64,000 bases of DNA, taken from positions 124,001 to 188,000 of the forward strand of contig JAISPG010000078.1 of NCBI GenBank assembly GCA_031275085.1, read 5' to 3'. Below the pieces are notes generated by a model that saw only the letters and a list, made by a program, of their open reading frames with translations, made no database searches and was not told where the DNA came from. This DNA is from Bacteroidales bacterium (GTDB lineage: Bacteria > Bacteroidota > Bacteroidia > Bacteroidales > ML635J-15). Positions 58,497 to 64,000 of this stretch are shown here, one piece after another. The number at the start of each line of letters is the position of its first letter. The first letter of the stretch is position 1. The translations under genes and the position numbers were made by a program.

Positions 58497-61073
58497 ATGT
58501 ATTTTAACGAAAATCAAAGCGAGTTACAATTTAAAAATGACGTGAAAAGAAAAATATTTAGTGATTCTGAAGCAATTATTGCAAGTCAGGAATATTTTAA
58601 AGGCGATCAGTTGGCAGCGCGGGTTTGGATAAATAAATATGCTTTAAAAGATTCAGACGGGAACTTATATGAATTAACTCCCGACGACATGCACAAAAGG
58701 TTGGCAAAAGAAATATTCCGTATAGAACAAAAGTATGAAAACCCTATGCCGGAAGAATTAATTTACAACCTTCTTAAAAATTTTAAATATATTGTACCAC
58801 AAGGAGGTCCAATGTCAGGAATAGGAAATAATATGCAAATAGTTTCCTTGTCCAACTGCTTTGTTATAGGACATGACAGAACAACCGATTCATACGGTGG
58901 AATCCTTAAAATTGATCAGGAACAGGTTCAATTAATGAAACGCAGGGGCGGTGTGGGGCATGATTTGTCTCATTTACGACCAAAAGGTTCTCCTGTTAAA
59001 AATTCTGCTTTAACTTCAACAGGAATAGTTCCTTTTATGGAAAGATATTCAAATACAACCCGTGAAGTAGCGCAAGACGGACGCAGAGGAGCCTTAATGC
59101 TTAGCGTTTCTATAAAACATCCCGATAGTGAAGATTTTATTAATGCTAAATTAACCGAGGGAAAAATAACCGGTGCCAACGTATCCGTTAAAATCACCGA
59201 TGATTTTATGGAAGCACTGATAAATGGAGAAAAATTCATACAACAATATCCTATTGACGATAAATCTCCAAAATATATTAAAGAAGTTGATCCACAGAAA
59301 ATATGGAGAAAAATTATTCATAATGCATGGAAATCGGCAGAACCTGGTATTTTATTCTGGGATACGATAATAAAAGAATCTGTTGCTGACTGTTATGCAG
59401 ATTTAGGATATAAAACAGTTTCCACAAATCCATGTGGTGAAATTCCTCTATGCCCTTACGATTCCTGCAGGTTGTTAGCAATAAATCTATATTCTTATGT
59501 AGATAATCCGTTTACAAAAGAAGCAAAATTCAATTTTGAAAAATTCAAAAAACATGTTCAGTATGCTCAACGCATGATGGACGATATCATAGATCTGGAA
59601 CTGGAAAAAATAGATTCTATCCTTACAAAAATAAATTCAGACCCTGAAGATGTTGAAATCAAACGTGTTGAAAGAAAACTATGGGAAAATATCAAGAAAA
59701 AAGCTGAAGAAGGAAGAAGAACCGGTGTTGGAATTACTGCTGAAGGCGATATGCTTGCAGCATTAGGCTTAAGATATGGTTCTGATGATGCCATCGATTT
59801 TGCAGTAGAAGTTCAAAAAACATTAGCAATAGAGGCTTACAGATCTTCTGTAGAAATGGCTAAAGAACGTGGATTTTTCTCTATCTATGATGCCCAAAGA
59901 GAAAAAAACAATCCTTTCATTAATCGTATTAAAGAGTCTGATCCTCAATTAGTAGAAGATATGGAAAGATGGGGAAGAAGAAATATATCCCTGCTTACCA
60001 TTGCTCCTACCGGAACAACAAGTTTAATGACCCAGACAACCTCTGGAATTGAGCCGGTATTCAGACCATTCTATGTAAGAAGAAGAAAAGTAAACCCAAA
60101 TGATCCTGAAAGCCGTGTAGATTTTATAGACGAACAAGGAGATAAATGGGAAGAATATAAAGTTTTCCATCATAAATTCATAACATGGCTGCAGGTTAAC
60201 AAATACAATGTAGAAGAAGTTATGAATTATGATACTGCCAAATTAAACGAGTTGGTAGCAAAATCACCATATTATAAAGCAACGGCAGGTGATATCGACT
60301 ATCTTAATAAAGTTAAAATGCAGGGAGCTATCCAGAAATGGGTAGATCACAGTATCAGTGTTACTATAAACATGCCTGAAAATGTAACTGAAGAAACTGT
60401 AGAAAATTGCTATATGGAGGCATGGAAATCAGGTTGTAAAGGTATTACAGTTTATCGTGAAGGCTCCCGTGACGGCGTTTTAATCTCAGAAAAAAATTCG
60501 GATAAGAAACAAAATCCAAACTTGCTGAAACGCCCTAAAGTTCTGGAAGCTGATATCGTGAGATTCCAGAACAATAAAGAAAAATGGGTAGCATTTATAG
60601 GTCTCATGAATGATTCTCCTTACGAGATCTTTACAGGTCGTGTTGAAGAAGATGTATTGAATATTCCAAATACTATCGAAAAAGGACAAATTATAAAAAT
60701 ACGTTTCGAAGACGGATCTTCAAGATATGATTTCCAATATAAAAACAAATATAATTATATGACTACATTTGAAGGTCTTTCACATATATTTGATGAAACC
60801 TATTGGAATTACGCAAAATTAATATCAGGAGTATTACGTCACGGAATGGCTATAGAAAAAGCAGTAGAACTCGTTTCTTCCCTTGAACTGGACAGTGATA
60901 ATATTAATACATGGAAAAATGGCGTTGAAAGAGCCTTAAGAAGATATATTCCAAATGGAACCAAAGCATCTAAAAAAGGTGTTAAATGCCCAAATTGCGA
61001 ACAAGAAGACACTTTAGTTTATCAGGATGGATGTGTAATATGTTCCGATTGCGGATTTTCCAAATGTGGTTGA
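58497..61073 (+). CDS. nrdJ: Adenosylcobalamin-dependent (class II) ribonucleoside-diphosphate reductase
   Basis: 858 residues. The N-terminal redox Cys is in IVSLSNCFVIGH, followed by MKRRGGVGHDLSHLRPKGSPV. Further in are the active-site region NPCGEIPLCPYDSCRLLAINLYSYV and the radical/substrate loop LTIAPTGTTSLMTQTTSGIEPVFRPFY. The C-terminus has two cysteine pairs (CPNCEQED, CVICSDCGFSKCG), the second serving as the redox shuttle. Class II enzymes reduce all four ribonucleotides using B12, with or without oxygen, so the host can make DNA precursors anaerobically if cobalamin is available. Single-gene unit. Confidence 0.96.
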   Translation: MYFNENQSELQFKNDVKRKIFSDSEAIIASQEYFKGDQLAARVWINKYALKDSDGNLYELTPDDMHKRLAKEIFRIEQKYENPMPEELIYNLLKNFKYIVPQGGPMSGIGNNMQIVSLSNCFVIGHDRTTDSYGGILKIDQEQVQLMKRRGGVGHDLSHLRPKGSPVKNSALTSTGIVPFMERYSNTTREVAQDGRRGALMLSVSIKHPDSEDFINAKLTEGKITGANVSVKITDDFMEALINGEKFIQQYPIDDKSPKYIKEVDPQKIWRKIIHNAWKSAEPGILFWDTIIKESVADCYADLGYKTVSTNPCGEIPLCPYDSCRLLAINLYSYVDNPFTKEAKFNFEKFKKHVQYAQRMMDDIIDLELEKIDSILTKINSDPEDVEIKRVERKLWENIKKKAEEGRRTGVGITAEGDMLAALGLRYGSDDAIDFAVEVQKTLAIEAYRSSVEMAKERGFFSIYDAQREKNNPFINRIKESDPQLVEDMERWGRRNISLLTIAPTGTTSLMTQTTSGIEPVFRPFYVRRRKVNPNDPESRVDFIDEQGDKWEEYKVFHHKFITWLQVNKYNVEEVMNYDTAKLNELVAKSPYYKATAGDIDYLNKVKMQGAIQKWVDHSISVTINMPENVTEETVENCYMEAWKSGCKGITVYREGSRDGVLISEKNSDKKQNPNLLKRPKVLEADIVRFQNNKEKWVAFIGLMNDSPYEIFTGRVEEDVLNIPNTIEKGQIIKIRFEDGSSRYDFQYKNKYNYMTTFEGLSHIFDETYWNYAKLISGVLRHGMAIEKAVELVSSLELDSDNINTWKNGVERALRRYIPNGTKASKKGVKCPNCEQEDTLVYQDGCVICSDCGFSKCG

Positions 61074-61093
61074 TTATAAGTTAATTTTACCCG

Positions 61094-61139
61094 AAATAAA
61101 AAAGACAAAAAAACTCAAGTTTTTTTGTCTTTTTTATTT
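61094..61139. terminator. Bidirectional terminator between nrdJ and the S1-domain gene
   Basis: A perfect palindrome of about 46 bp: A-rich arm with GAC, then AAAAAAACT, 2-nt loop, and the exact complement, flanked by A and T runs. It suits the convergent genes. Confidence 0.88.
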
Positions 61140-61162
61140 TCTAATGTTCTTAAATAGTGCTT

Positions 61163-61990
61163 TTATAATAGTTTTACATTTTTTTCTTTAAGGTCAATTA
61201 TTCCTTTCCGATAAAGAGCTCCCAGTGCCTTCTTGAAATTTTTCTTGGAAATACCGAAAACTTTATATATAACCTCAGGATCACTTTCATCATTAAGATT
61301 CATTTTTCCATTATGTAACCTCAGATAATCTATTATCATATTCTCAAAATTCTGAATATCCTTATGGTCGTTTTTATAAAGTCTCAGGTCAATTTTATTA
61401 TCCTCCCTTATTTTTTTTATTACAGCCTGCAATTTCTGACCTGGTTTTAACTCTGTGAAAACCTCATTATCATATAGTAATCCATGATATTTATTTTCGA
61501 CAACAACATTATAGCCTATCTGAGACTTATTAATTACTAAAATATTTACATCCTGCCCTTCTTCCAGTTCAGGAATTTCATCAGAAAAGAATTTTTCAAT
61601 TTTAGTTGAAGCTGCTATACGGTTAGTAGCCTCATCCAAATATATATAAACAAGATAATAATGGTTCAATTCCGGTTCTGTTTTTTGTTCCATAAACGGG
61701 CAAAAAAGGTCTTTAGCTATTCCCCAGTCAAAAAACACACCTATCTTAGTTTTAGCAACAACCCTTAATTTGGCAAACTCCCCCAGTTCCGCATACGGAG
61801 AACCTATAGATGCCTTTACTATATCTGATTCGGGATATAAAAAAACATCTGCAACCTCGCCTTCTTTATACCTGATAAGAAGATCATCATTTGTTGCAGT
61901 AACTTTACCAAACTCTTCAGCATCAAACGTTACCAAATCACCATCAACTTTTAATACTTTAAGTTTATTAGTTTTTCCCAGTTGAATCAT
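61163..61990 (-). CDS. CvfB-like S1 RNA-binding protein
   Basis: 275 residues. The N-terminal region (IQLGKTNKLKVLKVDGDLVTFDAEE) is the first S1-like unit; AELGEFAKLRVVAKTKIGVFFDWGIAKDLFCPFMEQ is the typical second S1 repeat, and QDVNILVINKSQIGYNVVVENKYHGLLYDNEVF a third. The last 60 residues form a winged-helix domain (PEVIYKVFGISKKNFKKALGALYRKGIIDL). This order is that of CvfB/YitL, an RNA-binding protein affecting gene expression and virulence in firmicutes. In this phylum it is of unknown function. It lies downstream of the EF-G gene on the same strand, 171 nt away. Confidence 0.93.
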   Translation of the reverse strand: MIQLGKTNKLKVLKVDGDLVTFDAEEFGKVTATNDDLLIRYKEGEVADVFLYPESDIVKASIGSPYAELGEFAKLRVVAKTKIGVFFDWGIAKDLFCPFMEQKTEPELNHYYLVYIYLDEATNRIAASTKIEKFFSDEIPELEEGQDVNILVINKSQIGYNVVVENKYHGLLYDNEVFTELKPGQKLQAVIKKIREDNKIDLRLYKNDHKDIQNFENMIIDYLRLHNGKMNLNDESDPEVIYKVFGISKKNFKKALGALYRKGIIDLKEKNVKLL

Positions 61991-62161
61991 TTTATATATT
62001 TTATAGATATAACTATTTTATGGTAAATATACAGATTGTTTTGCTAATAACAAAAATTTAAAAGTAATGATTCACTGAGTAGTATTTCATTTCTGACGTA
62101 GATAAATTTTTCACTCAGTGTATCATTACTTAAGTCTTTAGCATAGAATTCTATGTTAAAA

Positions 62162-64000
62162 CTATTTATTCTTTTTTTCGTTCAACTTTTTAAGGACTTC
62201 TTCCTGTACTCCCGAAGGCAACGGCATATACTGATAAAATTCCATAGAATAATTTGCTCTTCCGGAAGTTATATTACGCAACTGTGTGGCATATCCGAAC
62301 ATTTCCATTAAAGGAACTGTTCCCACAATTTTCTGGGAACCTTTTCTGTATCTTCTCATTGATTCTATTTTCCCTCTTCTGCGGTTAAGATTACCTACAA
62401 CATCGCCGATATAATCATCAGGAGTATTAACTTCGATTTTCATAACAGGCTCCAACAGAATAGGTTTTGCTTTGTTAAATCCTTGTTTAAAACACATTTC
62501 TGCACAAACCTGAAACGCCATATCCGAAGAATCCACAGGGTGATAACTTCCGTCGATAAGGTAAACTTTAACGTCAACAACAGGGAATCCGGCTAAAATA
62601 CCTCTATCCATACATTTAATAATACCTTTATTTACAGAAGGAATGTATTCTCCGGGAATTACGCCGCCTTTTATCATATCGACATATTCATAGCCACTTC
62701 CTGAGTTAGGCTCCATTCTTATAACCGTATGAGCAAACTGGCCTTTTCCTCCGGTTTGTTTTACATGTCTGTAATTCGATTCTACAGATTCTGTAATAGT
62801 CTCCCTGAATGCTACCGAAGGTTCGCCGACTTCAACATCAATTTTAAATTCATCTCTAAGCCTGTCGACCATAATCTCAAGATGAAGTTCTCCCATACCC
62901 GATATTACAGTTTCTTCTGTTTCGTCATCATATCTTGCATGGAATGAAGGATCTTCATTTACCAATTTACTTAATGCCTCACCAAGTTTATCTTTATCTT
63001 TTTGTTTTGCCGGCTGAATTTTTAATTCTATAACTGAAACAGGAATATGAATTGATTCCAATAACAAAGGATTATTTGGATCACAAAGAGTATCTCCGGT
63101 TTTTGTTATTTTCATACCCACTAATGCAACAATTTCGCCGGCACCAGCTTCACTTATTTCTTCACGTTCTTTTGCCTTAATCCTGAAAATTCTGCCAACA
63201 CGCTCATTTTTAAGTTTCGTAGAATTAAAAATCTGCATGCCGCTCGATATTTTTCCTGAAAATATTCTTATAAAAGTTTGTTGCCCTACATATGGGTCAT
63301 TGATCAACTTAAATGCCAGTGCGGAAAAACTTTCGCTACCGGAAGGATTGCGGGAATGTGTCTTTTCTTCGTCATTAAGATCGTGACCTACGACAGCGCC
63401 AATATCAACAGGCGAAGGTAAATAATTAACCACAGAATCAAGTAAAAGCTGTATTCCTATATTTTTATAAGCGGCTCCACAAAATACAGGAGTTATTAAT
63501 AATTTAAGTGTAGCATTTCTAACTGCTGCCATTAATTTTTCTGCAGGAACTTCTTTTTCTTCAAGAAAAAATTCCATAATCTCATCATCAAAATCAGAAA
63601 GTCTTTCAATCAGACTATTCCTTGCAGCTTCTACATTATCTTTATATTCAGCAGGAATTTCATTTTCATTTCTGGTATTATTCTCAAAAGTATAAGCTAT
63701 TCTGTTTACTATATCAATAGTCCCTGTAAATGAATCTTCAGAACCCATTGGAACTTGCAAAGGAATCGCATTAGCATCAAGATATTTATTCATTTGATTA
63801 AGAGCTTCGTCAAAATTCGCTCCCGTACGATCCATTTTATTTATAAAAGCAATTCTGGGAACTCTGTATCTGTCTGCCTGGTTCCACACCGTTTCACTCT
63901 GGGGTTCAACTCCCCCAACAGCACAGAATACAGCTACCATACCATCAATAACTCTTAAAGAACGTTCAACTTCAACAGTAAAATCAACGTGTCCGGGAGT
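62162..64000 (-). CDS. Elongation factor G, C-terminal 613 residues (5' end outside window)
   Basis: The frame is open to the window edge; the visible part begins TPGHVDFTVEVERSLRVIDG, inside the G3 switch region. G4 is present as FINKMD, then domain II (GQQTFIRIFSGKISSG), III, IV (VGEPSVAFRETI and the GGKGQFAHTVIRMEP loop) and V (GDVVGNLNRRRGKIESM, PLMEMFGYATQLRNITSGRANYSMEF). EF-G moves tRNAs on the ribosome and, with RRF (frr here), recycles ribosomes. The next gene downstream is not a ribosomal-protein gene, so this may be a paralog outside the str operon; sequence details at the C-terminus also seem divergent. Confidence 0.94.
   Translation of the reverse strand, partial: TPGHVDFTVEVERSLRVIDGMVAVFCAVGGVEPQSETVWNQADRYRVPRIAFINKMDRTGANFDEALNQMNKYLDANAIPLQVPMGSEDSFTGTIDIVNRIAYTFENNTRNENEIPAEYKDNVEAARNSLIERLSDFDDEIMEFFLEEKEVPAEKLMAAVRNATLKLLITPVFCGAAYKNIGIQLLLDSVVNYLPSPVDIGAVVGHDLNDEEKTHSRNPSGSESFSALAFKLINDPYVGQQTFIRIFSGKISSGMQIFNSTKLKNERVGRIFRIKAKEREEISEAGAGEIVALVGMKITKTGDTLCDPNNPLLLESIHIPVSVIELKIQPAKQKDKDKLGEALSKLVNEDPSFHARYDDETEETVISGMGELHLEIMVDRLRDEFKIDVEVGEPSVAFRETITESVESNYRHVKQTGGKGQFAHTVIRMEPNSGSGYEYVDMIKGGVIPGEYIPSVNKGIIKCMDRGILAGFPVVDVKVYLIDGSYHPVDSSDMAFQVCAEMCFKQGFNKAKPILLEPVMKIEVNTPDDYIGDVVGNLNRRRGKIESMRRYRKGSQKIVGTVPLMEMFGYATQLRNITSGRANYSMEFYQYMPLPSGVQEEVLKKLNEKKNK

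Overview
The window is chromosomal DNA of a low-GC member of the Bacteroidota, most likely an anaerobic or facultative Bacteroidales/Marinilabiliales-type organism. The evidence is type IX secretion sorting domains of both kinds (Por secretion tail and gliding-motility C-terminal domain), a TonB-dependent receptor with a carboxypeptidase-like N-terminus, DUF349, DUF2851 and DUF1893 proteins, dipeptidyl-peptidase III, a B12-dependent ribonucleotide reductase, tRNA genes without encoded CCA, and repeated use of the Bacteroidota -7 promoter element TAnnTTTG instead of a sigma70 -10 box. No phage, plasmid or CRISPR content is visible.

Layout. 1-1.5 kb: end of a LytS-type histidine kinase and its LytTR regulator. 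1.7-6.4 kb (minus): a redox cluster with an ECF-transporter S component, DUF1893, a NapH-like polyferredoxin with an internal twin-arginine segment, a Tat-exported aldo/keto reductase with ferredoxin motifs, and a flavodoxin with a signal peptide. 6.7-7.7 kb: gpsA. 7.9-15.9 kb (minus): a tight four-gene run, DUF349 protein - TonB-dependent receptor - pyrG - yidC. 16.5-24.1 kb: methyltransferase, M48 protease with a lipoprotein, pyrH-frr, a heptose-kinase-like PfkB protein, DoxX, a phosphopantetheinyl transferase, and two paralogous outer-membrane-type proteins. 24.5-31 kb: M16 protease, two related lipoproteins, two tRNA genes (the second anomalous), and a beta-helix-like lipoprotein. 31.2-43.5 kb: DUF2851, type IX secreted protein, TPR protein, GT-C glycosyltransferase, radical SAM protein, metallophosphoesterase, a 190-bp palindromic element, and dipeptidyl-peptidase III. 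43.9-48.4 kb: a large type IX secreted metzincin-like protein and a truncated duplicate of its 5' end. 48.5-55.6 kb (minus): TetR - TolC - membrane fusion - RND efflux operon with a PII-like protein; a four-helix-bundle (S23-type) gene flanked by repeats appears inserted between the last two. 56-64 kb: outer-membrane-type protein, waaA, nrdJ, a CvfB-like S1 protein, and the C-terminal part of an EF-G.

How it fits together. Most of the window is envelope biology (YidC, TonB receptor, WaaA, heptose kinase, efflux, secreted and lipid-anchored proteins) mixed with core translation and nucleotide genes (pyrG, pyrH, frr, EF-G, RNR). The least ordinary parts are the non-coding ones: the palindromic, multi-hairpin element at 41270-41459, the repeat-flanked four-helix-bundle cassette at 48771-49335, the GC-rich UUCG hairpin at 20638-20683, the anomalous tRNA at 29710-29781, and several genes whose -7 element lies only about 5 nt before the start codon, implying leaderless or nearly leaderless mRNAs. 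All functional statements rest on motif recognition by eye; no database search was run.
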